From Hanleya hanleyi (Eukaryota; Mollusca; Polyplacophora; Lepidopleurida; Hanleyidae): a DNA stretch of 64,000 nucleotides. Below are positions 38,496-51,707 of the stretch, in pieces. Where the stretch lies: the NCBI GenBank assembly GCA_036873755.1, contig JAVTVY010025246.1:1-64000 (forward strand), read 5' to 3'. The translations under genes were made by a program, and so were the position numbers. The notes beneath the pieces were generated by a model, which saw only the letters and a list, made by a program, of their open reading frames with translations, was not told the origin of the DNA and did not search any database. Numbering within the stretch: position 1 is the stretch's first letter; every line of letters begins with the position of its first letter.

Positions 38496-41400
38496 AGTAG
38501 ACCAGCCACCCAACCTAAAGATGGCTAGAAAACTTTTTGATGGCATCGCGTGTTAAAAGCTGTCATCCAGGCTTAATCAACTCTACATGGTGTGCGGATT
38601 ACGCTGTCACCGGATGACATTCTCACTTTTGACCTTTAAGGTCATTTTTGAGGTCATAAAGGCCATTAGAGGTGAATTAAGGATAAAGCATCTATTTTTT
38701 GCAATATCTTCGCAGAGGAAGAGTAATTGCGACTGATTTTTCAAACTTGGTTCATTTTTGTTCTTGTCTTATTTACTGGTGATTTGCATATTCACAGATG
38801 TAATGGATTATGCGGAATTTTAACACTACCAGACCTTGAGGGGGGAGGAGGGGGGGAGCATTGTGGCCCCTGTACCAAAACTTCTGCCCTGTCTTCGGAT
38901 TGGCAAAAAATTGAGAGCTGACATTCCATGGCTTTGTATTTTATCATATTCGGGCCATGTTGAGCCTATTTGCATAGCCCCGAGCAGAAAATCATGAGTA
39001 AATTCTAAATGGCGGCCATGTGGCGTATCAGAAAAAATGTTGTTTTCGTCAGTTTTTGTTCAAATTCCTGATTTTCTGCGAGGAGAGGTGGACAAAAACT
39101 ATTTTATTTCACATCAGATTATTATTTACTAATTTATCATGCAGTTTTTGTGAAGAAAACACATAAATAAAAAAAATCGAAAATCATCCCAAAAATGCTT
39201 TTTTGGAAATGAAGTCACTGTGACGTCATCACGTGGCCATCTTGGATTTTTTTAAACATTTTCTTGTAGAGCTTCATCCAATGCTATAGTGTGGTAAGAT
39301 TCAGCTCTCTAGCTTGAGAGACAAGAAAAACATTTAGAGGGTGCAATGACCCCAAATTAGTGGGCCAAACCAAAAAGATGGCGGCATCGCGTGTTAAAAT
39401 CTGTGAGCCATGCTTAATCAAATCTACATGGTGTGGGGATTGGGATGTGATCGGATGACATACTCATTTTATATTTACTTTGAGGGTCATTTTTGAGATC
39501 ATAAAGGTAAAGAGATGTCAAATAAGGATAAGTCATCTATTTTTTCAATATCTTCGTATACGAAGAGTAACTACTACATTTATGGTTGGTAATATTTTAT
39601 TAGGGGATTTGCGTATTCACGGATACAAAGCATTATGTGAAAATTCAATATAACATCCACCTCTGATCCCCTTGCTCTGTGTAAGTATAGTGCCCCATTG
39701 ATCTGGTTCTTATTCCCCATCCGCAAGATCGAAACTTCAAACTTATCAGTTTTATAGCTCAACTGACAAAATTGTCCGTCAACAAAGGAAATACCTGATG
39801 GCGCTCATGACTGTTGGACAGGACCGGGCTGTGACTAGCCGGAAGCTACACACAGAAACATTTGTTAGCTTGTCTACCAGCCAGATGCAAGATACTGAGG
39901 TTTAGATATTCTTTTTGGAACATACGAACAACATTTCATAAAAATGCAGGGAGATGGGTACCCCTGTTCGTAGTCAGATGGTCCGGATAATTACGATTTA
40001 CCAGGTGTCCCTAGCTGTTTGTAGTCATATGGTCAGGAATATTACCCTTGACCAGTGTCCCTGTTTTCAGTCAGATGGTCAGGATAATTATCCCTTATCA
40101 AGGAACTGGTTTGTTACCTAACCATACCAAGGAGACCTTAGCTTAATATTTGTCAGAAGAGTTGAAAAGAATTTGATGATCAGACAAGTACATATGGTAG
40201 TTGCTGGATGATTTCATCATTGAAGGAAACAAAATTTTCAACCAGGATCATAGACTTCAACATTATACAGCGAAGTTTGCCATGAAGAGATGCATATAGT
40301 CACTCCATCGAAACGATTGGGTTTACCAGCTGGTAGATAAAGACGGATTGAATTTTGTCAGTCTGGTAACCACCAACAAACAAACAGTCCTCGATGTGGC
40401 TTCTGGTACCATTAAATGCTTGACGGATCTGACAAGCTCTTGTTGCATCAGTGGAAATTACTATAACGGAGAATAACTCATTTGTTTAATTGTTCATGAG
40501 GTGACCACACCAGCCAACATTAAAATTTCGAAACGGAATTGTCCAGGTGTGCAATCATGAATCATGCTTCGTTTTTGGATGGATGCCCAGAATGGCGCGC
40601 CCACACATCCCCTATCACCGACTCGAGCGCTATTCGATTCATGGATCGAAGAGGAGGGATGATACCATAGCTCTGTTAACTTGAAATCGTGCATGTGAGA
40701 TGTAAGCGATGCCACACCTATTAGACCTGATGCCACCGTACTATGACTAAATGTTTCTGCCATGTACCAGTTCTATGAAATCTGCAGGCGAATGTGTGAA
40801 TATTGTAGAAGATTGCAAAAGCACTTTAAGGTTTACCCAAATAGCAGCTTGCAATTAGGTGTCGTGAGTGATAGATGAAGGGAGGGGTATAATTTTTAAT
40901 TCTTGGGGCAAGAGGCTTTATATGTTTCAACAAATCTGCATAAAACCCGTTACCGGTATGCGAATTAGTAACATGTTTAGGATCAAAGAAATTGCATGTT
41001 GTTTGAGATAAGAAAAATGTTCCATATAGGACTAAATTAACGATGAACCAAATTTCATAAGACCTCTCTCATGGCCACCATTTGAAATCCATGTGTGAAC
41101 CGTTACACCTAGGATTATGTGAAGTTCATTACAATGTAAATAAGGGATAAGTTCCTAATGGAGGAAGGGTCACACCAGCAGCTGTCCCCTCCCTCACCAG
41201 GCCTGGTAGGTTTAATGTCAGCAGCTATAGGCTGTCCTAGCTTATTATTTTAGGTTTTATGTGTGGTCTAATTAACTATATATGCTGCCACCTGTACTAT
41301 TAATGTTGCAGTATTATCACCCTCAGATCCAGTTGGATCAGTAAATACAATATTTAGTGGATGTATATGGCAGCCATATTGGAAAATGAGCTGGATATAT

Positions 41401-42407
41401 CCAATTCACTCCAACGACTCGAAAATACAAGACTATTAGATTTCTTGATGCTTTAATTCCCAGAAAATCTCTCCGCCATTCTATCCCAGCAATGTCACGA
41501 ATTAAAGAGATTTCTGGTGAAATAGACGGCCATTATATTTTTGTCATTTTGGGGGTCAAATGCACATATACAGCTTGGCATACGCCATTTTCAGAATCAG
41601 CAGGTCCAAATTATGTAAAAAAGAAAAACATTATACCAAATTCTACCCACAAATGCCTTAATATCTACTTTCCAGAGCTCTTTTCCGGTTTTGGAAATAG
41701 TAAAAAGAACAGATTTCCGACTCTGTTAGCACAGGCACATGCTCAGATGAAGCCGGCTAGGTTTCACTTCGGGGGTGTCAATTCAGTGGCTATAAAGATG
41801 TCGTATAGTGACGTTCCCGCAGCCTTGCTGTCAGATATGCATACGCGTAGTAAATGATAACGGAAATACATATATTACATATGGCCGCCACTTTGGATTT
41901 CTGATGATTCCAATCTGATGGATAAGGATCCACAATGGCCAAGTGTGTTCATATACAAAGTTGGAAGTTCGCCTTGTTTAACAGTTAGAAATCGCCTTTT
42001 TAAACAGTTATAATTAGTAGTTACATGTATGGGCAACTTTGAATACTTCAGAGTGAGTTTTGGATGACATTTACGGGGCGCCATATTGAATTTTCCCATG
42101 ATCATTTGTACCAGTGATTATGCAAATATTTTCAAAATGAGCCCACTTGAATAAAATATCAAGTGTTAAAGATTGAGCCAGCTTCAGTCTTCAATTACTA
42201 AGCTTTCTCGAAAAGTTTGATAAAATATCCTGATTTGAACCCACGTGACCTATTTGGCCTAACAATGACCTTTAAGGTCAAAAGCGAGAATGTCATCCGG
42301 TCACATCTCACTCCCCACAACATGTAGAGTTGATTAAGCATGGATGATTGCTTTTAACACGCGATGCCATCAAAAGTGTTTTTTCATCTCTTGGCTGGCC
42401 TACTACT
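38496..42407. mobile_element. 3.9-kb inverted-repeat element with 13-bp flanking duplication
   Basis: Left end 38496-38650 and right end about 42240-42407 are inverted copies sharing 'ccagcc', 'gatggcatcgcgtg', 'tcatccggtgaca'-type and GACCTTTAAGGTCA motifs. A third direct relative is at 39370-39500. ATGTTTATGCTAT occurs immediately outside both ends (38483-38495 and 42408-42420). The interior has a degenerate tandem repeat 'gtcagatggtc.ggataatta' (39970-40100). A possible decayed coding stretch lies at about 40200-40470 (+, one stop), and an open frame at 41492-41857 (+, 121 residues); I can identify neither. Confidence 0.6.
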
Positions 42408-42420
42408 ATGTTTATGCTAT

Positions 42421-43111
42421 GTTTATTAAAAGCTACGACATTGTTATTCTAATTTCTGTTTGATACAGTGACGTCACTGGGGGATTTCTCTCCCCTGAAG
42501 AGCTTAATTTTAACACAGAAATAAATGAAAGAAATTCTAAACAGAATGGTCCAGTTCTAATTTCAACACTTTTTTGAACAGAAGTTCAAGTTGTAGAAAT
42601 TCATCTCAAATCTCCTGTTGTGCGGGTGGCGACGGCGCTGTAATTGACAGAACAGCCAATCTTGTTTGGAGCCTCTGTTACCGCCACTGTATCTAAGAGA
42701 ATTGATACATAGTAAATATTTATGTTATTATATCATTCGGTCAGGTTACACACAGAACCTTGAAAATAACAAACTGAACAATAGCTTCTAACTAGTACAG
42801 AAATTATTAACATTACAAACATGCCGATTGAACTAATTATTTGAATTTTAAAAACAATGTGAATATTATCATACTCTTCACAAAATATCACCCAGTAATG
42901 TCTGTTTTGTTTTCAATGAAACTATGGGGTATTGGAAGTATATTATGCATGTCAAAATAGTGCCCTGTTGAAGAAAAAGTAATTCATGGCAAAACCCAAC
43001 ATAACTATTACAATATTTTACTAAATCATACAAATCTTTTTAACAGTATCTTAAAATATTTCAGTGTGTTACACATTTGTAGTTATATTACAAAAAAGGG
43101 AGGGGAGGGGG
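42421..43111. other. AT-rich gap, no gene seen
   Basis: No open frame, repeat or motif of note. Confidence 0.3.
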
Positions 43112-43200
43112 TGGGGAATGTCCACAGAGGGAAATGTTTGAAGGAGGAAATATCTAGGGAAATGTCTACAGGGGTAAATGTCCTCAGGGTGGAATGTCCT
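43112..43200. repeat. GGACAT/GGAAATG subterminal repeats, right
   Basis: Inverted counterpart of 38079-38165: 'gggaaatgt', 'ggtaaatgtcc', 'ggaatgtcc'. Confidence 0.55.
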
Positions 43201-43683
43201 GGCTTCATGAGCTATCAATCACCATTATGTCTTGTTTTTCATTTGTTTACAATAATTTGATTATATAACTATTGTATAAACATCGCAATATTTCTGTCCA
43301 TTATAGTAATATCTCTCTTCGAATAGTTTGGCATTCTTAATTTTTCATTCAAGGATAAAATTAAAATAATTCTATCAGTTTAATTCCTTAAATTAATTTA
43401 TAATGAAGAAGCATCCCAAAATTTTGTGGTTTATATATTCGATCAACATAATTTATCCCAGATCCGATCCAGAGTATCAATTCTGATCGAATGTGTTTGA
43501 TTATACTGAAAATAATATTTATATATTTCAATTCAATTCAATTGTGTAGCCAACTTTACAATGTCTATAGTCAATTGTAGATATTTTCAAAAGCTATAAC
43601 ATAATTTAATGGCGATACCTTAGTATTTGCTAGTACAGCCGTGTTGTAAATATAATAAGAGAGCTGTGAGTTATGTGAATAGG
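43201..43683. other. AT-rich gap, no gene seen
   Basis: Long A/T tracts and no reading frame that looks coding. Confidence 0.3.
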
Positions 43684-44315
43684 TTAAGGTGGTTCAGACC
43701 TCAAAACTTTGTCCGGTGACCTGCCGTTATATTCTAACTGTTGAAACCTGGGGTGTTGCCGAGCAAAATAACATTGAAAAACATAGGGGTCTTCGATCTA
43801 GATTTTTGTGTATTCACACTCAAACACCACCATGTCAGCACATTTGGGACAAAATCAGGCTAAAAGCAGTTTGCTCATGAACAGCTGCACGAATCTCACA
43901 CTGTGTTAAACCTTTACTTTTCTAAGTTGAAAAGGCTTCACGATTACAACATCGTGATTGTGATATGTTATTTATATAAAAATTTCAAATATAATCAAGT
44001 TTTCTAACTGTAAGAATCACGTATTACGAATACAAAATAAATTTTAGGAGAAAAGTTTGCCCGGTGACATATTATAACATTTTCAGTGGTGATTCTCCTA
44101 AATTGCGTCGTTTAATTTATAAAATAAAAAACATGGTGTCTTCGATCTACTTTTTTTTGTACAGGGCTTTGAACATCCATACCCCCATTATCTACGAAGA
44201 TCTGTGACGTTAATTGTTCCCCCCTCGCTGGCCTCTTTTGTGTCGGGGATGGAAAATGACGTTGCGCTGTACGACCATGACGTCGTAACGTTGTTTGAGT
44301 ACTGAACCACCTTAA
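43684..44315. mobile_element. MITE with TTAA ends, 632 bp
   Basis: TTAAGGTGGTTCAG at the left end and its inverse at the right end (44302-44315). TTAA at both tips suggests a TTAA target as in piggyBac. The interior contains a direct duplication of a 'gtttg(t/c)ccggtgac' to 'gtcttcgatct' block. Confidence 0.7.
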
Positions 44316-44320
44316 GTCAA

Positions 44321-45352
44321 GTCAAGCTCGAAACCAGAGCTATCCGATCCTGTCCTCCCTACTAGGCTCTGGGACGGCGCTCAGCAGTACGATCGGTCAT
44401 TGGATAGCACACAAAACCCTAGAATTTAGAACATAACGAGAGCGTATCTGTGGAGATTAAGCCAACGTCCCGACGTCATGGATGTTACGAGCGCGTCTGA
44501 AAGATGACGTAGCCTACCATAACTCTTTATGCATTCTTGCGAAACATTTTCTATTTTGACGTCATGACGTTATGACACTGGCCATTAAGATGACTCATGA
44601 CTGACGTTTTATAAGGAATAGGATATGTTCCAATGGAACCGGAAGGGGCCACGTGAAAGAATTTTTCAATGTATTATGGGACCCACTTTCAGCGACCGTC
44701 AAGTGAGACGTACAGAACTTGTCCCAACCTCGCCACCAGGGGTTGCTCTCCGCTGGAAAATTGGCCGCTCCGACGAACCCCTGGGATGACGCTCACTGAA
44801 AGTGGGTCCCATATAGACTAGTACCCATCCACTGCGCATGACCCGCTATCGCTAAGCTTGTGGACCAGTATCTAATAATGAAAAGACGTAATGGCGGCCA
44901 AATTTGAGCCCATACCTTCAACATGGAGTGTTTATGAAATGGCTCGATGCGTAGAGGAAGTGCTACAGATCAATGTGAAAACTATCGCTCAAGATATGCG
45001 TCTATTTCATCTTGCTTTATGATTTGAAAACGGATGGTGTTATATGATGATATTCGGTAAAAGATTGTTTCTTTTATCGACCTTCAGTTCGGCCTTGTCA
45101 GGCTGTCCGCGTCAGTACGTAACGTCACAGCAGAATTTTACACAACGTCATAATACGACGTTATAATGGAACTGTTAATTCGATTGTTGCATAACGTCAC
45201 AAATACACGTCAACAGGTCATGACATCGCCGCTACAGTGAAGGTCGGCATTATTAGAAGCCTGTCGTCAATCGGCCCAGCGTTATTAGACGACGGCGGCC
45301 AATCTAGGAGGACAGGACCGGATAGCTCTGGTTTCGAGATTGAACTTGTCCA
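44321..45352. mobile_element. Inverted-repeat element, about 1 kb
   Basis: 'tcgaaaccagagctatccg' and 'cctgtcctcc' at 44328-44362 recur inverted at 45307-45340. No target duplication is resolved. Confidence 0.55.
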
Positions 45353-45804
45353 TACCCAATCTCTGTAAACCCATAACAACCCACATACAACCATATAAAG
45401 GGGACAGTATACAGCATATACGGAACATGGCCACTTGTAATCCGACTAATTACTTCGTGTGTAATTGTCCAAATATTATATTAAATAGCATATTTCTTGG
45501 TCATTAGCAAAATGTTATATTCTCACCTATGTGAAACCATTGTCAATTGGAGTCCACTCACTCGTTCTCATGTCTGCTTTCCAATGTAGATAATATGACC
45601 ATGCGTGAACCACAATAGTCGCATGCAGGGACATCCGGGTGACAGCGAGGAATTCAGATACTCGATTAAAAGCTGTAGTCTTCCGTGTCAAACTATATAG
45701 CACGCATTATCGTTCCAAAATAGACGACAGACTGGTACTCAGCCACTGCGAAAGGTCCGCTATCGCTAAGTCAATCGGTCCAACCTTAATAGATGGGTAC
45801 CAGT

Positions 45805-46222
45805 CTACTGTCTGTCCCACATAATATATTCCGAGACGTTTTTGGCGATATTTCGGAGATATTATCGTACAAGATTGAAACTTCACATAGTATATTAACT
45901 AAAAAATACTAATTTTCCCCCGTATTTCATTAAAATCTGTTGGGAATTGACGAAAATCACTAATACCTACCATGTTATTTTGGGGCTACGATGACGTTGA
46001 TCTGCCAATTTTATAACATGCAGGCTTGACGTCATGACGTCGAAAAATAACCTACAAATCTCCCATCTAATTCTTGAACTACTGCAAGAATTTCCTTGAT
46101 ACTTTGGAATAAAATTGGTACTTTTTAGTTTATCTTCTGTGTTGAAGTTTCAATATCCTTCAATCAATTGTCTCCGAAATATCGCCGTAAACGTCTCGAA
46201 TATATTATCTGGGTCAGTCTAG
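45805..46222. mobile_element. Small element with inverted arms
   Basis: The arms 45811-45885 and 46137-46222 share 'ataatatattc.gagacgtt' and 'ggcgatatttcggaga'. About 400 bp in total. Confidence 0.6.
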
Positions 46223-46227
46223 CATTT

Positions 46228-46500
46228 CTACATCCTCTCCCAGGGTGCTTTGCGCTACGCTCCATTTACCCCTGTAGGGGTCTCGTCCTTTTTGCAGGAT
46301 TCTTGCAAAAACCAAGAAATGCTCTATCTAACTGTTTTACTGATCACAAAATATATATTTATCTTGAAATATAATAAACAGTTATTCAATGTATTTCAAA
46401 ACGTCAGTGACACACAGTTTGAAGGCAGCTTTTTGACATATTACTCTAGAACTATATGTTGCGGAAATATATATCGGTGAGTCGCGACTGATCTCAAGTC
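46228..46500. repeat. Direct repeat, left copy
   Basis: 'ccatcctctcccagggtgc', 'atttacccctgtaggggtc' and 'aactgttttactgatc' recur in the same order at 46825-47140. Confidence 0.75.
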
Positions 46501-46824
46501 GCCCAGTTAGACGATCGCCAGGTTCGTTTACTGTAGCAACAGATGACCTCGGGTGAACTCCGTCACAGTCCGTGAGACTTTGACAGCGTAGACTGACCGC
46601 CGTCGTCTAATAACGTTGGGCCGATTGACGAAAGGCTGCTAGTAATGTAGACTGGATGAGTCTCTATTTCATATGTACTATTTAATAATAATAAAATGAT
46701 CTTTAATAAATATATACCTTTGATAAATAAATAAATAGAATGTTTCAAGCATTTCTTAGGCAGAGTTACTTCCTCTTGTTTCCCGTTTAAAATACATTAT
46801 GAAACAGGAGCTGGATCCAGTCTA

Positions 46825-47140
46825 CCATCCTCTCCCAGGGTGCTTTGCGCTACGCTGCATTTACCCCTGTAGGGGTCTCGCCTTCTTTTGCAGGATTCCT
46901 GCAGAAACCAAGAACTGTTCAGTCTAACTGTTTTACTGATCGCAAAACGTATATTTATCATGAAATATACTTAACGGATATTCAGTGTGTTACAAAACGG
47001 CAGTGTCACACAGTTTGAAGGCAGCTTTTTGACAAATTACCTCAGAACTATATGTTGCGGAAATATATATCGGTGAATCGCGGCAGATAATAATTCGCCC
47101 AGTTAGACGGTCGTCATGTTCGTTTACTGTGGCAACAGAT
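46825..47140. repeat. Direct repeat, right copy
   Basis: Partner of 46228-46500, roughly 85-90% similar by eye. Confidence 0.75.
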
Positions 47141-47719
47141 GACCTTGGGTCAAATCCGGCAAAGTGCGTGAGACCCTTACAGCGCTAAATGGAGCGGCGC
47201 GAAGCAAAACGAAATGATGCCTGGTAGAGCTTGCCAGTCTACTAGTAATGCCGACTTTCACTGTAGCGGCGATGTCATGACATGTTGACTTGTATTTGTG
47301 ACGTTATGCAACAATTGGATTAACATTCCCATTATAACGTCGTTTCGTGACGTTATATAGGCCTACAAATCTACTGTGACGTTACTGACGCAGAACCACA
47401 GACACTGGCCGTCAATCTGTTCAGCCTGTTCTGGACAAGGTTGAACCAAAGGTCGAAAAAAGAAACAATCTTTTACAGAATATCGTTACATAACACCATC
47501 CGTTATCAAATCCTAAAGCAAGATAAAGACGCATATCTTGAACGATAGTTTTCACATTGAGCTGTAGCACTTCCTCCAAGCATCGAGCCATTTCATAAAC
47601 ACTCCATGTTGTAGGTAAGGGCCCAAATTTGGCCGTCATTACGTCTTTTCATTAGTAGATGCCTATCCACAAGGCTATAGCGGATCGTGCGCAGTGGATG
47701 GGTACCAGTCTACCTGACA

Positions 47720-48640
47720 GCACTGAATGGAGAGACGCGAAGCAGAAAGTAAAGAATGCCCAACGTTATTAGACGACGGCCAGTCTATTGTGTGTCCCAA
47801 CTAATCTATTGAGAACGTTTTGTCCGATTTTTGGAAAAATATATATGTTGTTGTGTTCTGAAACTTATGTCACTAGTACAATGCAAATATTATAGTATTC
47901 AGTCAAAATATTACCGAACAGCACTCAGTAGAACTATCTGTTTGAAACATTTTCTGTTTTGGGTTAGATGATATGGATACAGATGAAAATATATAACGGG
48001 GAATTACCGATGGCTATGCGTCACTGGTACGAGGGAGCATGTGTAGGGCGGTGTGGGGGAACGGGTTGCACGGCATACTCTGTATGATCAGCGCCCATTG
48101 TACTACGATGGAGTGCCCAATCAAACCAACCAATCAGCTCATGGAAATAGTGTGGAAGAGGCGACCGAATTTACCAAAGATATTATAATGGGGATAGCAA
48201 AGAAAAGTACACTGAACTATTAGTGACTTACCTTCTACAAATGGTTATTTCCATGAATTCCAGTCTGGGTTTACTATAAAATTGATGTCCCGACGAAATG
48301 ATACCTATAAATTATATTTATGTTTCACCTGGAAATGAGATAATGTTTGTATAAATATATGTGTGTCTATGCTGGGCTAGACTAGAGGGGGAGTGTTTCC
48401 CCTAATGCACTCTTTACTCGACCTCATCAGACTTTATGCGTAAATGTATTCAGTGACACCATATGCGCCGTGACATTGCATCACAGTAGGCTATCATTTC
48501 GTTCAAGTGTCATATTTAAGATAAAGAAATCGAAGGTGCGTGAAGTTAGACTTCATTGCACAGTTCGAGAGGGATGAGTCATTATCTCGTTAAGATATAC
48601 AAATTCATCTATGACTATAATTAAGGCCGACATCCTAGTG
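47720..48640. other. No gene seen
   Basis: Unique AT-rich sequence without recognisable features. Confidence 0.3.
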
Positions 48641-49810
48641 TGTCATCGATTTCCACTTCCGGCGATCAGGGGCGGCGCCACGAACTGATGTCTAAACTGT
48701 TAATTGGGCGCCGCGAACTGCTGTTAACTGGCTCCATAGCGCCGAAACCATTAGGTTTAGAGTGTTCATACTTGGTACACTTATAGAACTCGTCCAGGCC
48801 GACATTATGGTGTCATCAATTTCCACTTTCGGTGAACAGAGGCGGCGCCACGAACTGAAGTTTGAAGTGTTAACTGGCCCATAGCTCCGAAACTATTGGG
48901 CCTAGAGTGTTTATGCTTGGTACAATTAGAGAATTTGTCAAGCCCGACATCCTGGTGTCAGTTTAAACATTAGCTCGTGGCGCCGCCCCTGGTTACCGGT
49001 AGTGGAAATTTATCACAACAAAGTGTCGGCCTTGACGAGTTCCATAAGTGTACCTAGTATGAACAATCTAGGCCTAACAGTTTCGGTTAACTGAATATTA
49101 GCTCATGGCGCCGCCCCTTGTTACCGGAAGTGGAAATTTAGCGCACAAAAATGTCGTTCTTGAAGTGGTCTACAAGTGTACCTAGTATGAACGCTCTAGG
49201 CCTAATGGTTTCGGCGCTATGAAGACAGTTAACAGTTCACGGCGCCCAGTTAACAGTTCAGACATCAGTTCGTGGCGCTGCTCCTGTAGCGCCGAAATGT
49301 GTTCATGCTTGGTACACTTATAGAACTCGTCAAGACCGACATTTTGGTGTGACAAATTTCCACTTCCGGTCATCAGGGGCGGCGCCACGAACTGAAGTTT
49401 GAACTGTTAACTGACTCATATAGCTCCGAAACTATTAGGCCTAGAGTGTTCATACTTGGTACAACTAGAGAACTCGTCAAGGCCGACATTCTGGTGTCAT
49501 CAATTTCTGAACTGTTAACTGTGCGCCGCGAACTGTTGACTGGCTCCATAGCGCCGAAACCATTAGAGCTAGAGTGTTCATACTTGGTACACTTATAGAA
49601 CTCGTCAAGACCGACATTTTGATGTGATAAATTTCCCCTTCCGATATCCAGGAGCGGCGCCGTGAGCTAATATTTGAACTGTTAACGGGCTCATAGCTCT
49701 GAAACTGTTAGGTATAGAGTGTTCCTACTTGGTACAATTAGAGAACTCGTCAAGGTCGACATCCTGATGTCATCAATTTCCACTTCCGGTGAACAGGGGC
49801 GGCAGTAGTA
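48640..49810. repeat. Array of a 'ggcggcgccacgaactg' repeat in both orientations
   Basis: Units of about 150-190 bp contain 'ggcgccacgaactga', 'gaactgttaactgg', 'catagcgccgaaaccatta', 'tagagtgttcatacttggta' and 'aactcgtcaaggccgac'. Some units are inverted (e.g. 48967-49260). The mirror array is at 62980-64000. Short frames across it are artefacts. Confidence 0.8.
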
Positions 49811-49817
49811 TATAAAA

Positions 49818-49925
49818 GAACGATTCCCCTGCATTCAGGAGCAGATAAATCTGTTTGAAGAATTCCTGGTTACCTCCCCTGATTCGCACATTTCTGCCCC
49901 TGCATACGCGGGAATCGGTCTTTAC
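49818..49925. repeat. Short inverted element at the palindrome Polinton end
   Basis: 'cgattcccctgcattcagg' at one end and 'ctgcatacgcgggaatcg' at the other form an imperfect 100-bp hairpin; mirrored at about 62852-62955. Confidence 0.55.
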
Positions 49926-49929
49926 TAAT

Positions 49930-51160
49930 CAAATTGACGTCACTATGAAGTCACATCCGGTCACGTGACATCCGGGTCACAGGTCACATTCCGGTCAAAA
50001 GGCCAAAGGTTACTTTCGGTCACGTGACGGCCAAGCAAGAGTTATCTGCCCCTACATAAGACTCCAGTGACTTTCCATGTTAATCTCCCGGAATGCACGT
50101 CATCAAACATGGTCCCCGACAATACCGCCAGCTATATGCCCAGCTTAAATGGCAAGTGGGGAACCCTCAGTTTCTCCACATAGTCATACAGCAAGAGAAG
50201 GAAAATTCCGCCCAAAAAATACATGAATACATAAGACGTAAGTAAGACGTATAGTAATAAACATAACCTAGGTGATGTACGATGTTATTATTACGAGTCT
50301 ATGATCAGTGCGACCACAGAGTCGAGCGTGTCGTGTCCAGTATGTCTCCGCAAATTGTAAACAAACAAAACTGGCGGCGCTTGCTGTGGGTAATCCCCTT
50401 TTGGCATCGATCGTGCTACCATTTGGATTCAAGGAAGACAACTCTGACTAGGCGAAACCTCTGAGTGTCGAATTCCGGGTGGTCTCCCCTAATTCGAACA
50501 TTTGCATGATATTCTATACGGGGAATGCATGTATGGGATAGGGGTGGTCATTTTTTCTTGCTGATTTTGCTATGGGGTGTGGCATCTTGATTTCTTCGTC
50601 TCGTGATGTAGAACACCATGGGAGGGGTCTCTCACCATGCCGTGAAATTTTTTTAAATGTTCAGTTAGGCCTGGTCATGTTAGGTCCATACTGGCGCAGT
50701 GGACAATGTTGGGCCCGCTGGGAAACCCACTCATGCACATTTGCGGTATGGGGTGTGGCCCTTTGTTTTCCTCATCTCGAGCTGTAGAACACGATGGGAG
50801 GGATCTCGAGGCCATGCGGTGACTGTGCGCATGCGCATGCGCACTGGGCAAGAGACCTGAGGTGGACGTTTTCGGGTCTAGGTGGTCCACTACTGGCCCG
50901 ATTGGGTCGTGTGAGGTGTCATCGTGAAGCATTCGTGGGGGAGCGGTGGAATTGACGTCATTCTGCGCATGCACAGTAGAAAAAGTGTATTGCAATGGAC
51001 GTTTTTGGGTCGTGACGGATCAATAGTCGTCCGATTGGGCCGTATGAGGTATCAGATTGAAGCATTCGTGGGGGTCCATCCGACTGCATGGGTATCTAGT
51101 CCGTTTTCACCATTCTGCGCATGTGCAGTCTGGCCGTAGTATAGAAAGCAGGCATTTTAG
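49930..51160. repeat. Polinton terminal modules, left arm
   Basis: In order: repeated 'ggtcacgtgac/catccgggtcac' motifs, the 'ggtccccgacaataccgcca' to 'gcaagtggggaaccctca' block (inverted relative of 9016-9090), the 'cgtctcg..gtagaacaccatgg' block seen at 12.9-13.2 kb, and satellite fragments with GCGCATGCGC (50820-51130). Mirrored at about 61.6-62.9 kb. Confidence 0.65.
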
Positions 51161-51189
51161 GGGTTCGTGGGGCGTGTTTGAGCGATTAA

Positions 51190-51410
51190 TAACGCCCGCC
51201 CACGCCTAGCTTAACGCTTCAACGCCCTGGTGAGTTAACTCAGAAGCTCTGATTTTCTAGATATTTCATGGAATTGCCACCAATTCCTCGAAATGCAGTG
51301 ACGCCCGTCAACGCCCGTTGTTACGGTTTAACGCCTATCGTAACGCCTTACCGCCCTATCTGAACGCCTTAGCACCGTAGCATAACGCCTTGGCGCTATG
51401 ATGTAGGCCG
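51190..51410. repeat. Minisatellite of AACGCC units
   Basis: Irregular 'gcccgtcaacgcccgttgttacg' and 'ttaacgccctat' units, again at 52150-52440 and 52690-52830, and mirrored in the right arm. Confidence 0.8.
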
Positions 51411-51707
51411 ATGAGAGAAAGAAAGATCAACTCGTTTTCACATAGTTTATTCTCCCCAATGTTACATCATACTCAAGCTGGGGGAGCCGCGTTTGGTATG
51501 TTTACAATTCAAGTAGGCTCTTGTCCAATCAGAAGCCGTCGTTTGAGAAAGTTCCATCTCTATTCGGTGTAACCTAAGCATCGACGGGCAGTCCAGGATA
51601 TTGTTCAGGCAGCATATCCTGAAACAGTTATTTGAACATTCTGATCGTATTTTCCAGGGCCTCGGTGGGTGGTAACCCCACATCCTGTTCCAGGTGACGC
51701 TTGGTCT

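Larger units (their letters stand above)
44820..47711. repeat. Inverted duplication enclosing several repeats
   Basis: 44820-45240 and 47270-47711 are inverted copies with moderate divergence. Both carry 'acccatccactgcgca', and both encode a remnant beginning M(A/T)AKF with WSVYEMARC (open on the minus strand at 47421-47639, stop-interrupted at 44891+). Function unknown; probably a transposon fossil. Confidence 0.6.

Noticed and set aside
41492..41857. 121-codon frame inside the 3.9-kb element
   Set aside because: Composition is not informative and I recognise no domain; mentioned within the element only.
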